Part shown: in pieces, positions 1 through 6,242 of the stretch | How the letters are laid out: each line of letters starts with the position of its first letter | How positions within the stretch are numbered: position 1 is the first letter of the stretch | Assembly (NCBI GenBank): GCA_021204885.1 | Contig: JAJPYP010000017.1 | Coordinates: 1 to 7,814 of the forward strand | Reading direction: 5' to 3' | Length of the DNA: 7,814 bases | Origin: Prevotellaceae bacterium | GTDB lineage: Bacteria > Bacteroidota > Bacteroidia > Bacteroidales > Bacteroidaceae | Position numbers and translations under genes: made by a program | Notes under the pieces: model-generated | Told to the model about the DNA's origin: nothing | The model's database searches: none | Seen by the model: the letters and a program-made list of their open reading frames with translations, nothing else

Positions 1-303
1 GTACACCATGTGCCGACGGCTCTCGATGGCGTTGTTGGAGAAGGTGATGCTGTTCTGCACCTCGCCCTTGCGGCAAATCACCGGACCGTTCTCGTCCTCT
101 TCGTCCAAAAGCGTGCCAAGCCGCACGCCAAGTACCCGCGCTATCTTGATGAGCGGGGCCAACGAGGGCAAATCGACATTACTCTCTATACGTTCCAACT
201 GCGATACGGGAACGCCGCTTTGGGCGGACAACTCCTCCCTACTAAGGAACCGGCTCTCGCGCAATTCCTTTATCTTCTCGCCTACGAATTTATTTGTATC
301 CAT
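1..303 (-). CDS. XRE-family helix-turn-helix transcriptional regulator, N-terminal part (runs off the left edge)
   Basis: Reading the minus strand from ATG at 303 gives an open frame of 101 codons that is still open at base 1, so only the N-terminal part is present. It begins MDTNKFVGEKIKELRESR and continues with SREELSAQSGVPVSQLERIE and PSLAPLIKIARVLGVRLGTLL. This is the typical five-helix XRE (HTH_3) DNA-binding domain at about residues 6-67, with the turn and recognition helix near residues 24-42. An acidic linker (LDEEDEN, about 67-73) follows, then GPVICRKGEV and the start of a second domain. In the family, an XRE head followed by such a segment usually continues into a C-terminal cupin (small-ligand sensing) domain; that part is outside the window, so the cupin is inference. 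The start is supported by a GGAGG site 6 nt upstream and a TATATTTG box further upstream. The target genes are not visible. Confidence 0.88.
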   Translation of the reverse strand, partial: MDTNKFVGEKIKELRESRFLSREELSAQSGVPVSQLERIESNVDLPSLAPLIKIARVLGVRLGTLLDEEDENGPVICRKGEVQNSITFSNNAIESRRHMVY

Positions 304-309
304 AACATT

Positions 310-314
310 CCTCC
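310..314 (-). promoter_or_regulatory. Shine-Dalgarno of the XRE regulator gene
   Basis: The minus strand reads GGAGG, then six bases, then the ATG at 303. The spacing is ideal. It fixes the start codon and stands out because gpmI and susC here have weak or no Shine-Dalgarno. Confidence 0.75.
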
Positions 315-335
315 GGGTTAAACGCTCTCATCCCA

Positions 336-343
336 CAAATATA
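336..343 (-). promoter_or_regulatory. Bacteroidetes -7 promoter box for the XRE gene
   Basis: The minus strand reads TATATTTG, a full match to the Bacteroidetes sigma-ABfr -7 consensus TAnnTTTG, about 33 bp before the ATG at 303. The implied transcript start is near 330, giving a leader of about 27 nt. No TTTG-like -33 element is seen 19-21 bp further up (about 363-367), so the promoter may be weak or need an activator. Confidence 0.6.
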
Positions 344-410
344 AAGAATCTTTTCTTACTTGCCACCGTGTGAGGCGAAAATGTGAAGAAAAATCGACGA
401 AAAGCCGAAA

Positions 411-462
411 GGAAGGCACAGGATATATATATAATAAGGAAGGCACATGATATATATAATAA
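411..462. repeat. Tandem direct repeat, two AT-rich units of 27 and 25 bp
   Basis: Unit 1 (411-437) and unit 2 (438-462) both start GGAAGGCACA and end in an alternating TA run followed by ATAA. They differ by one base after the shared start and by one TA step. A third unit seems to begin at 463 (GGAA) and then breaks off. The array lies 70-120 bp upstream of the XRE promoter on the minus strand. No function can be assigned. The changing TA count suggests replication slippage. Confidence 0.75.
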
Positions 463-468
463 GGAACG

Positions 469-484
469 CGCACGCATGCGTGCG
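469..484. repeat. Perfect 16-bp palindrome
   Basis: CGCACGCATGCGTGCG is identical to its reverse complement over 16 bases, directly after the tandem repeats and strikingly GC-rich beside their TA runs. A perfect, loopless palindrome could be the operator of a dimeric protein. As RNA it could only form a hairpin with a small central loop, and there is no U-tract on either side, so it is not a terminator. Which protein, if any, binds it cannot be told. Confidence 0.6.
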
Positions 485-525
485 GGAAGCCGAAGCGATA
501 CCCTAATGATTATCGGGTGAGCCCT

Positions 526-697
526 AATAAAAGGTCACCCCTGCTCTCACGAGCAAGGGTGACCAGAGTCAATAATACATGAAAAAACGCTATTTAGAGA
601 GAGTCTCATCTGAAACTATTTCAGAGATGCATCTGCCTTCGCTACCGTTCAACCCCGCATCAACAAGCAGATATTGTTTCAACCTCTTACTTTATTT
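526..697 (-). ncRNA. Candidate stand-alone small RNA, about 170 nt, class unknown
   Basis: The minus strand carries a complete non-coding transcription unit. There is a consensus promoter (TTTG at 730-733, 20-bp spacer, TATCTTTG at 702-709), then about 170 nt, then a strong intrinsic terminator (533-564, followed by TTTTATT). The 5' end near 697 is placed from the box and is good to a few bases. No ORF of useful length occurs: the ATGs in it stop within about four codons. The body is structured. A hairpin at about 607-629 has a 7-bp stem TCTGAAA/TTTCAGA with loop TAG, and ATCTGC (667-672) can pair with GCAGAT (631-636). It lies alone between gpmI and the XRE gene, both on the same strand and each with its own signals. 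The Bacteroidales 6S-like RNA and other trans-acting sRNAs are possible classes, but I cannot match it to any family from memory. Confidence 0.62.
533..564 (-). terminator. Intrinsic terminator of the small RNA
   Basis: GGTCACCC (557-564 in minus orientation) pairs with GGGTGACC (533-540). After one mismatch, TGCTC pairs with GAGCA around a four-base loop (GTGA), giving 13 base pairs. On the minus strand the stem is followed at once by TTTTATT (526-532). On the plus strand there is no T-run, so the direction is minus. Confidence 0.85.
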
Positions 698-701
698 GTG
701 G

Positions 702-733
702 CAAAGATAACGGGTCTTTTTCACACTACCAAA
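702..733 (-). promoter_or_regulatory. Consensus Bacteroidetes promoter for the small RNA
   Basis: Minus-strand TTTG at 730-733 and TATCTTTG at 702-709 are separated by 20 bp, matching the TTTG-N19-21-TAnnTTTG consensus in full. With the susC promoter it is the best promoter in the window. There is no coding frame after it, which is the main argument for a non-coding RNA here. Confidence 0.8.
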
Positions 734-761
734 TAAATAGCCATAAAATTTGATATTTTAC

Positions 762-789
762 ATGCAAAATATGTGAAATAGTATGCAAA
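762..789. repeat. Pair of ATGCAAA direct repeats spaced 21 bp, upstream of the small-RNA promoter
   Basis: ATGCAAA occurs at 762-768 and again at 783-789, a period of 21 bp or two helical turns. The pair lies about 28 and 49 bp beyond the -33 element of the small-RNA promoter. This is the arrangement expected for an activator binding one face of the helix, but a 7-bp match in AT-rich DNA can also arise by chance. Confidence 0.3.
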
Positions 790-859
790 GCGTCACTTGC
801 CATCGACTCTCGTCAAATTCAAACTATCGGTTTTAATGAGAATGTGAAGATGGCACTTC

Positions 860-914
860 GGAGGCCGTAGGCCGACCAAGCCTCCCATATAAGGGGAGGT
901 TTGGTGGGGTGGTC
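860..914. repeat. Intergenic hairpin element, probably a dispersed repeat
   Basis: The stretch holds GGCC-GTA-GGCC (863-873) and then a 12-bp stem between 875-886 and 894-905 (ACCAAGCCTCCC with GGGAGGTTTGGT, one G-T pair, 7-base loop). A further TGGTC at 910-914 can pair with GACCA at 874-878 in competition. It lies just beyond the gpmI terminator. Similar 'cctcccc...ggggaggtttggtgggg' segments feel familiar as dispersed intergenic repeats of Bacteroidales, but this is memory rather than a search. It is not followed by a T-run on either strand. Confidence 0.5.
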
Positions 915-968
915 AAAAAGGATACAACCTGATAGGGATGTGTCAATGACACGTCCCTATCAAGTTGT
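915..968 (-). terminator. gpmI intrinsic terminator, overlapping the end of the gene
   Basis: An inverted repeat spans 931-961 with 14 of 15 positions paired (GATAGGGA with TCCCTATC, and GTGTC with GACAC around AAT). After a two-base mismatch it extends to ACAAC/GTTGT at 924-928 and 964-968. On the minus strand the stem is followed four bases later by TTTTT (915-919). The gpmI stop codon (943-945) is near the hairpin loop, and the last eight codons form one arm of the stem. Confidence 0.82.
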
Positions 969-2472
969 GCCCAGTCATTTCGACAGGTTGCGGAATACCC
1001 ATGATGTGCAGTATGGAGGGAGCCACATCGGCCAGCACGCCGCCATCCATTACCTTGGCGTTCTTATTGCCGTCGGCCACATAGATGAAGGGTACGGGAT
1101 TGAGGGAGTGTGCCGTGTTGGGCGAACCGTCCTCGTTCAAGGCGTGGTCGGCATTGCCGTGGTCGGCAATGATGATGACCTCGTAACCATTGGCACGGGC
1201 GGCTTCCACCGTGGCGTTCACGCAAGCGTCGATGGCTACCACCGCCTGCTGTATGGCCGTGTACACGCCGGTATGCCCCACCATGTCGCCGTTGGCGTAG
1301 TTCACCACGATGAAATCGTACTTGCAAGTATTAATGGCCTCGACTAACTTGTCCTTTACTTCGTAAGCGCTCATCTCGGGCTTCAAGTCGTAGGTGGCAA
1401 CCTTGGGCGAAGGTACCAGTATGCGGTCCTCGTTCTCGAAAGGCTGCTCGCGCCCGCCGTTGAAGAAGAAGGTGACGTGCGCGTACTTCTCGGTCTCGGC
1501 GATGTGCAGCTGCTTCTTGCCGCAGCTCGACAGGTACTCGGCCAACGTGTTCTGCACGTTCTCCTTGTCGAAGAGAATATGAAGCCCTTGGAAGGAGGCG
1601 TCGTAAGGGGTCATGCAGTAATACTGCAAGCCGGGGATGGTGTGCATGCCGTGTTCGGGCATGTCTTGCTGGGTGAGCACGATGGTGAGCTCCTTGGCAC
1701 GGTCGTTGCGGAAGTTGAAGAAGATGACCACGTCACCCTCCTTGATGGTGCTGTCGCAAGCGGCGTTCACGATGGGCTTCATGAACTCGTCGGTAACGCC
1801 CGCGTCGTATGACTCCTGCATGGCCTGTACCATGTCGGTGGCCAGTTTCCCCTGCCCGCTTGTCAACTGGTCGTAAGCCACCTTGATGCGTTCCCAACGC
1901 TTGTCGCGGTCCATGGCATAGAAGCGGCCGATGATGGAGGCGACTACGCCTGCCGACTGTGCCAAGTGGGCTTGCAACTGCTCGATGAATCCCTTGCCGC
2001 TCTTCGGGTCGGTGTCACGGCCGTCCATGAAGCAGTGGATGTAGGTGTTTTCGATATTATATGCCTTGGCGATGTCGCACAGCTTGAAGAGATGGTCCAT
2101 GGAGCTGTGCACGCCGCCCGTGGAGACCAATCCCAAGATGTGGATGGCCTTGCCGTGCTCCTTGGCATAGCTATAGGCCGATATGATCTCCTTGTTCTGC
2201 ATGATGGAGCCGTCGGCACAAGCGCGGTTTATCTTCACCAAATCTTGGTACACGATGCGGCCCGCGCCGATGTTCAAATGACCTACCTCAGAGTTGCCCA
2301 TCTGTCCGTCGGGCAGTCCCACGTTCTCGCCGCTGGCCTGCAACTGTCCGTTGGGATAGTTGGCCAACAACCAGTCCCAATAGGGTGTGGGCATATTGTA
2401 AATCACGTCGTCTTTTCGGCGGTCGCCTATTCCCCAACCGTCTAAAATCATTAAAAGTGCTTTCTTGTTCAT
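943..2472 (-). CDS. gpmI: 2,3-bisphosphoglycerate-independent phosphoglycerate mutase
   Basis: The enzyme interconverts 3-phosphoglycerate and 2-phosphoglycerate in glycolysis and gluconeogenesis, in the cytoplasm, using two Mn ions and a phosphoserine intermediate. The 509-residue length is normal and the gene is complete. The alkaline-phosphatase-like metal core is intact: [10 protein letters not shown] with Asp11; the nucleophile Ser61 in [15 protein letters not shown] (58-72); Asp396 and His400 in NGDMVGHTG; Asp437-His438 in ADHGNAD; and His455 in NTAHSLNP. The substrate-binding phosphotransferase domain shows STGGVHS (117-123), DGRDTDP (150-156) and [12 protein letters not shown] (182-193). 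All match the known family pattern. The ATG at 2472 puts the first metal ligand at the usual place. Only a weak AGGA precedes it, which is normal in this phylum. It has its own -7 box at 2551-2558 and its own terminator, so it is probably transcribed alone, divergently from susC. Confidence 0.97.
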   Translation of the reverse strand: MNKKALLMILDGWGIGDRRKDDVIYNMPTPYWDWLLANYPNGQLQASGENVGLPDGQMGNSEVGHLNIGAGRIVYQDLVKINRACADGSIMQNKEIISAYSYAKEHGKAIHILGLVSTGGVHSSMDHLFKLCDIAKAYNIENTYIHCFMDGRDTDPKSGKGFIEQLQAHLAQSAGVVASIIGRFYAMDRDKRWERIKVAYDQLTSGQGKLATDMVQAMQESYDAGVTDEFMKPIVNAACDSTIKEGDVVIFFNFRNDRAKELTIVLTQQDMPEHGMHTIPGLQYYCMTPYDASFQGLHILFDKENVQNTLAEYLSSCGKKQLHIAETEKYAHVTFFFNGGREQPFENEDRILVPSPKVATYDLKPEMSAYEVKDKLVEAINTCKYDFIVVNYANGDMVGHTGVYTAIQQAVVAIDACVNATVEAARANGYEVIIIADHGNADHALNEDGSPNTAHSLNPVPFIYVADGNKNAKVMDGGVLADVAPSILHIMGIPQPVEMTGHNLIGTCH

Positions 2473-2480
2473 ACTTGTCC

Positions 2481-2501
2481 TATTATTATCTTATTATTAT
2501 C
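2481..2501 (-). repeat. Short direct repeat in the gpmI leader
   Basis: On the minus strand GATAATAATAA (2501-2491) is followed directly by GATAATAATA (2490-2481), just upstream of the weak AGGA and the ATG at 2472. The result is an unstructured A/U-rich ribosome landing region, as is usual for highly translated genes in Bacteroidetes that lack a Shine-Dalgarno. Confidence 0.5.
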
Positions 2502-2550
2502 CTATTTATTTAGGGGTTGTCGTGTAGTCCCCGCTAACCCTTTCTTGCTG

Positions 2551-2558
2551 CAAAGATA
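2551..2558 (-). promoter_or_regulatory. Bacteroidetes -7 promoter box for gpmI
   Basis: The minus strand reads TATCTTTG, a perfect TAnnTTTG match, about 79 bp before the gpmI ATG. The implied transcript start is near 2545 and the leader about 73 nt. No TTTG is seen at the -33 position (about 2578-2583), which instead falls inside the hairpin at 2564-2590. Confidence 0.65.
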
Positions 2559-2590
2559 CGAAAAAGCCCCGTTAAAAGCGAGCGGGGCTT
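2559..2590 (-). terminator. Terminator-like hairpin abutting the gpmI promoter
   Basis: AAGCCCCG and CGGGGCTT (2583-2590 and 2564-2571) form a perfect 8-bp GC-rich stem with an 11-base loop. On the minus strand this runs straight into a T-run (2561-2565), as an intrinsic terminator should. No minus-strand gene lies upstream (2591-2996 has none), so it may end an unseen short RNA or block read-through into gpmI. The gpmI -7 box starts only three bases after the T-run. Confidence 0.6.
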
Positions 2591-2664
2591 CTATAAACCA
2601 CCGCTATTTATACTTTTTTTCAGGGCTTTTACATCGTTGTGGCTTGTAGTTGTACAAGTACCTT

Positions 2665-2733
2665 GATAGCTTGTAGCATGCCCGTGCGATGGCATGTAAT
2701 GTGCCCGTGCGATAGCTTGTAGCGTACCAGTGC
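2665..2733. repeat. Three tandem 23-bp repeats
   Basis: Units at 2665-2687, 2688-2710 and 2711-2733 are each exactly 23 bp and in register. All share GAT-GC--GTA near the start and end in AGTGC or CGTGC. Units 1 and 3 share GATAGCTTGTAGC, while units 1 and 2 share CCCGTGC. A decayed unit (GGCTTGTAG) may precede at 2641. The array lies in the gpmI-susC intergenic region, about 95 bp before the susC -33 element. No spacers separate the units, so this is not a CRISPR array. I see no open frame worth calling through it. Confidence 0.75.
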
Positions 2734-2827
2734 ATGCGGTTGAACGATAATTATTGACTGCATTAAAAGTACAAGTAAAGAATAATTTGACGCTTTCAAC
2801 AAATAATTAGAAAAATAATATTGAAGA

Positions 2828-2860
2828 TTTGTTTGAAATTAATATTCTTTTATAACTTTG
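2828..2860 (+). promoter_or_regulatory. Bacteroidetes promoter of the susC-susD operon
   Basis: TTTG at 2828-2831 and TAACTTTG at 2853-2860 are 21 bp apart, within the TTTG-N19-21-TAnnTTTG consensus. The surrounding DNA is very AT-rich. The implied start is near 2866, leaving a leader of about 130 nt before the susC ATG. No anti-sigma/ECF or other regulator gene is present in the window to say what controls it. Confidence 0.75.
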
Positions 2861-2867
2861 CACTTCG

Positions 2868-2887
2868 TTATGTTATATTCAACATAA
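2868..2887 (+). promoter_or_regulatory. Hairpin at the 5' end of the susC leader
   Basis: TTATGTT (2868-2874) and AACATAA (2881-2887) form a 7-bp AT-rich stem with loop ATATTC, within a few bases of the predicted transcript start. Such a 5' hairpin can protect a message from decay; alternatively the inverted repeat could be a DNA operator just past the start site. Either role is inference. Confidence 0.4.
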
Positions 2888-2996
2888 GGGTAAAGGATTA
2901 CAAGTAAAAGGGAAAAGAACTAAAATAATTGAAAAACTATCAACCGATTAAGAAGGAAGATAGGTGTGTGTTTTATTAATAATTATAAGTAATTTT

Positions 2997-5900
2997 ATGG
3001 GTAAAAGAATCTTATTTATGTTGACTTGCTTGTTGGTTTGGACAAGCATGATGACGGCCCAAGTAAGCCAAGTCACGGGTGTCGTGATTTCGGCTGAAGA
3101 CAATGAGCCAATTGTCGGGGCAACAGTTCTTGTGAAAGGTACCACCTTAGGTACCGTTACGGACGTGAACGGCCGGTACACCATCAACAACGTGCCCGCC
3201 AATGCGAAGACCTTGGTCTTCTCTTACGTAGGTATGAGGACACAAGAGGTGGGAATCATGGCGGGATCGCAGAAAATCATCATGGCGACCGACTCTGAGT
3301 TGGTAGACGAAGTGCTGGTAGTGGCTTACGGTACGCAGAAGCGTTCATCGTTCACCGGTTCCGCTACCTCCGTGGGTTCCCAAGTGCTTGAGAAACGCGC
3401 CATCACCAATGCCACCAGTGCATTCGAAGGTAATGTACCGGGCGTGCAGGTAACCTCATCTTCCGGTCAGCCGGGTGAGTCGGCCAGCGTGCGTATCCGT
3501 GGTTTCGGTTCGGTGAATGCCTCCAATTCACCATTGTATGTAGTGGACGGTGCGGTTTACGACGGCTATATCGGCGATATCAATCCCGCCGACATCGAGT
3601 CCATGACCATCTTGAAGGATGCCGCTTCCACTTCACTGTATGGTTCCAGTGCCGGTAACGGTGTCGTATTGATTACCACCAAGAAAGGCAAGGACACGGG
3701 CGGCGGCACAGGCGTAAGCCTCACCATCAACCAAGGTTGGTCGCACAGGGCCTATAAAGACTACAAGCGGTTGAACGTATGGCAGTACTATCCCGTTGAG
3801 TGGACCATGTATAAGAACTCCTTGGTTTCCAGCGGATACGATGAAAGCACCGCCGCCCAACAGGCTTCTGCCAACATCGTAAGCACGTTGAAGTACAATC
3901 CTTTCAAGGGCGTGGCCGACGATTCCGTTGTGGGAACCGACGGCAAGCTGAACCCGGCGGCTACCACGTTGAAGTGGGGCGATGACCTCGATTGGGACAG
4001 TGCCGCTTTCAAGACGGGCTACCGCCAGGAGTATAACTTGGGCTACAACACCAAGACCGACAAGAGCGACACCTACGCCTCCATCGGTTACCTGAATGAT
4101 AACGGTTACATGCTCAAGACCGACTTCGAGCGTTATTCGGGCCGTTTGAACTACAACGTTTATCCCGTGAAGTGGTTCAAGTCGGGCGTGAACATGAGCT
4201 TCACACGCACGCTCTCCAACTATTCCACCGCCACTTCGGGCAACTCTTCCTCTTACAGCAACTTGACCCGTTTCGTGCGCAACATGGCGCCTATCTATCC
4301 TATCCACAAGCACGATTTGGAGACGGGCGCATACCTTGATGCCGACGGCAATGTAACGACCGATCCTTCCGAGTATGTTTACGACTATGACGGCAACCGC
4401 CTTTCCGATAGCGGACGTGATGCCGTGGCCGAAACGGAATTCAACACCCGTAAGTTGGTCCGCGTCAACGAGATGGGACATGCCTACGTCACCGTAAGCC
4501 CCATCAAGGGTTTGGACGTGACCGTGAACTACAACATCAACAACCTCGACTACCGCCGCAAGGTATATGAGAATCCTTACGTAGGCGACGGTACCGCAGG
4601 ACCGGGCCGTTTGAGCCAACTCTCCACGCGCACGTTGAACCAGACGTTCAACCAGTTGATCAACTACAACAACACTTTCAACCGTCACACGATAGACGTA
4701 CTGTTGGGACACGAGAACTACTCCTACAAGTATGAGTATCTGTATGCCATGAAGACCAGCGAAACGGTTCCCGACCTGTATGAATTCGGCAACTTCACGA
4801 GCATCAGCGACTTGAGCTCTTACACAGATACCTACAAGAAAGAGGGTTACTTCTTCCGTGTGAACTACGATTACGACAACAAGTATTACGCCTCTCTCTC
4901 TTACCGTCACGACGGTTCTTCCCGTTTCTCGAAAGACAACCGCTGGGGTAACTTCTGGTCGTTCGGCGCCAGCTGGAGAATCAGCGAGGAGGAGTTCATG
5001 AAAGACGTGTCGTGGGTGAACAACTTGAAGCTGCGTGCCTCTTACGGCGAGACCGGTAACGATATGATTACCGACAGCGACGGCGACCAAGACTACTATC
5101 CCTACCAGACGTTGTATTATTTAGGTTCCGATTACAACAATGGTACTGAACCGGGCGTATTCTTCACGACCGTAGCCAATGCCGACTTGAAATGGGAAAC
5201 GCAGGTATCTACCGATGTGGGCATTGAGTTCGGACTCTTCAACCGCTTGAGCGGCAGCATCGAGTATTTCAGGAAAGACTCCAAAGACTTGCTCTTCGAC
5301 GTGGCACAGCCTGCATCCGCCGGTGTTACCTCCATCGTGCAGAACTTGGGTAAGGTAAGCAACTCGGGCGTTGAAATCGACTTGGACGGCACCATACTCA
5401 AGACGCGCGATTGGGCGCTCTCCGTAGGCGTGAACGCCACGTTCATCAAGAACAAGATCAAGAAGCTGCCCGACTCGATGAAAGAAAACGGCTATGTCAA
5501 TGGAAACAAGAAATGGATGGAAGGCAAGTCCATTTACGAGTTCTGGCTGCGCCAGTGGTATGGTGTAGACCCCCAGACTGGCGACGGTTTGTACTATTTC
5601 GATAGGGAAGGGAACCTTGATGCGAATACCGGACAAGTAACCTCAGCCGCACAGGCAACGTTGGTTACCATCGACGGGCAGACTTATACCAACTCCTATT
5701 CCTATGCGAAGTATGACTTCAGCGGACGTGCCATTCCCAAGATGTACGGCGGTTTCAATATAAAGGTGGGTTACAAGAACTTCGACTTGGCAGCCGTATT
5801 CTCCTATCAGGTAGGCGGCAAGATACTCGATTCAAGCTATGGCAGCTTGATGAACATGAGTTCGTATGGTGTCGCACAAAGTACCGATTTGTTGAAGGCT

Positions 5901-6224
5901 TGGAAACAGCCGGGCGACAAGACCGACGTGCCCCGTCTGGATGCCTACGCCGACCACGCGACCAACTGTAGCCAGACTTCCACCCGTTGGCTGACCAGTT
6001 CCAATTACCTGAACTTGCGTTCCGTCACCTTAGGTTATCAGTTCCCCACCGCTTGGATAAACAAGATCATGCTGCGCAGCCTGCGCATAAACCTGACGGC
6101 CGAGAACCTCTTCATGCTCAAGGCACGCCAAGGCTTGAACCCGATGGCCAACTATACGGGTTCTACCTACAACGAGTATATGCCTAACCGCAATATCACG
6201 CTTGGATTGAACGTTACATTCTAA
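2997..6224 (+). CDS. SusC/RagA-family TonB-linked outer-membrane transporter
   Basis: This is the barrel half of a SusCD nutrient importer: it takes up a ligand captured by its SusD partner across the outer membrane, driven by TonB. From ATG 2997 it has 1075 residues, normal for the family. A signal peptide (about 1-22, charged MGKR then a hydrophobic run, cleavage near MTAQ) is followed by a carboxypeptidase-regulatory-like beta domain (about 26-87: TGVV, IVGATVLVKGT, GRYTI, FSYVGM). Next come the TonB-box-like DEVLVVAYGT (104-113), the plug domain (about 120-232, with VRIRGFGS, PLYVVDG, SLYGSSAGNGVVLITTKKGK), and the beta barrel to the C-terminal NVTF, whose final Phe is the usual barrel-assembly signal. 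There is no STN domain, so it is a plain importer rather than a signal transducer to an ECF sigma factor. Acidic DxDG loops (near 448-470 and 695) suggest Ca binding. A GTG at 2964 in frame would add 11 residues; I prefer 2997 because MGKR begins a standard signal peptide. The substrate is unknown. Confidence 0.96.
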   Translation: MGKRILFMLTCLLVWTSMMTAQVSQVTGVVISAEDNEPIVGATVLVKGTTLGTVTDVNGRYTINNVPANAKTLVFSYVGMRTQEVGIMAGSQKIIMATDSELVDEVLVVAYGTQKRSSFTGSATSVGSQVLEKRAITNATSAFEGNVPGVQVTSSSGQPGESASVRIRGFGSVNASNSPLYVVDGAVYDGYIGDINPADIESMTILKDAASTSLYGSSAGNGVVLITTKKGKDTGGGTGVSLTINQGWSHRAYKDYKRLNVWQYYPVEWTMYKNSLVSSGYDESTAAQQASANIVSTLKYNPFKGVADDSVVGTDGKLNPAATTLKWGDDLDWDSAAFKTGYRQEYNLGYNTKTDKSDTYASIGYLNDNGYMLKTDFERYSGRLNYNVYPVKWFKSGVNMSFTRTLSNYSTATSGNSSSYSNLTRFVRNMAPIYPIHKHDLETGAYLDADGNVTTDPSEYVYDYDGNRLSDSGRDAVAETEFNTRKLVRVNEMGHAYVTVSPIKGLDVTVNYNINNLDYRRKVYENPYVGDGTAGPGRLSQLSTRTLNQTFNQLINYNNTFNRHTIDVLLGHENYSYKYEYLYAMKTSETVPDLYEFGNFTSISDLSSYTDTYKKEGYFFRVNYDYDNKYYASLSYRHDGSSRFSKDNRWGNFWSFGASWRISEEEFMKDVSWVNNLKLRASYGETGNDMITDSDGDQDYYPYQTLYYLGSDYNNGTEPGVFFTTVANADLKWETQVSTDVGIEFGLFNRLSGSIEYFRKDSKDLLFDVAQPASAGVTSIVQNLGKVSNSGVEIDLDGTILKTRDWALSVGVNATFIKNKIKKLPDSMKENGYVNGNKKWMEGKSIYEFWLRQWYGVDPQTGDGLYYFDREGNLDANTGQVTSAAQATLVTIDGQTYTNSYSYAKYDFSGRAIPKMYGGFNIKVGYKNFDLAAVFSYQVGGKILDSSYGSLMNMSSYGVAQSTDLLKAWKQPGDKTDVPRLDAYADHATNCSQTSTRWLTSSNYLNLRSVTLGYQFPTAWINKIMLRSLRINLTAENLFMLKARQGLNPMANYTGSTYNEYMPNRNITLGLNVTF

Positions 6225-6242
6225 ATGAAAGGAAAGGAAATC

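Noticed and set aside
10..373. Plus-strand open frames at the left edge
   Set aside because: They overlap the minus-strand XRE gene, which has a clear HTH domain, Shine-Dalgarno and -7 box. The plus frames look random.
526..697. Signal-recognition-particle RNA
   Set aside because: A short AAGGCAGATG string recalls E. coli 4.5S RNA, but the conserved apical GGTCAGG...GGAAGGAAGCAGCC core is missing.
1966..2445. Plus-strand open frames across gpmI
   Set aside because: They mirror a highly conserved enzyme gene on the opposite strand and have no family features of their own.
2665..2733. CRISPR array
   Set aside because: The repeats are directly adjacent with no spacers, differ from each other internally, and there are no cas genes.
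2964..2996. GTG start for susC at 2964
   Set aside because: A purine-rich AAGGAAG does precede it, but the added 11 residues (MCVLLIIISNF) put a second hydrophobic stretch before the MGKR that starts a normal signal peptide. ATG 2997 fits better, though the alternative is not excluded.
2641..2996. Invertible (phase-variable) susC promoter
   Set aside because: Such switches need inverted repeats flanking the promoter. I found only direct TACAAGTA repeats and a small local hairpin, and no recombinase gene in the window.
3633..5090. 485-codon open frame antisense to susC
   Set aside because: It lies wholly inside the susC coding region on the other strand, its translation is a Val/Arg/Gly-rich string without recognisable domains, and no promoter or start signal precedes it. 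It is a codon-bias shadow.
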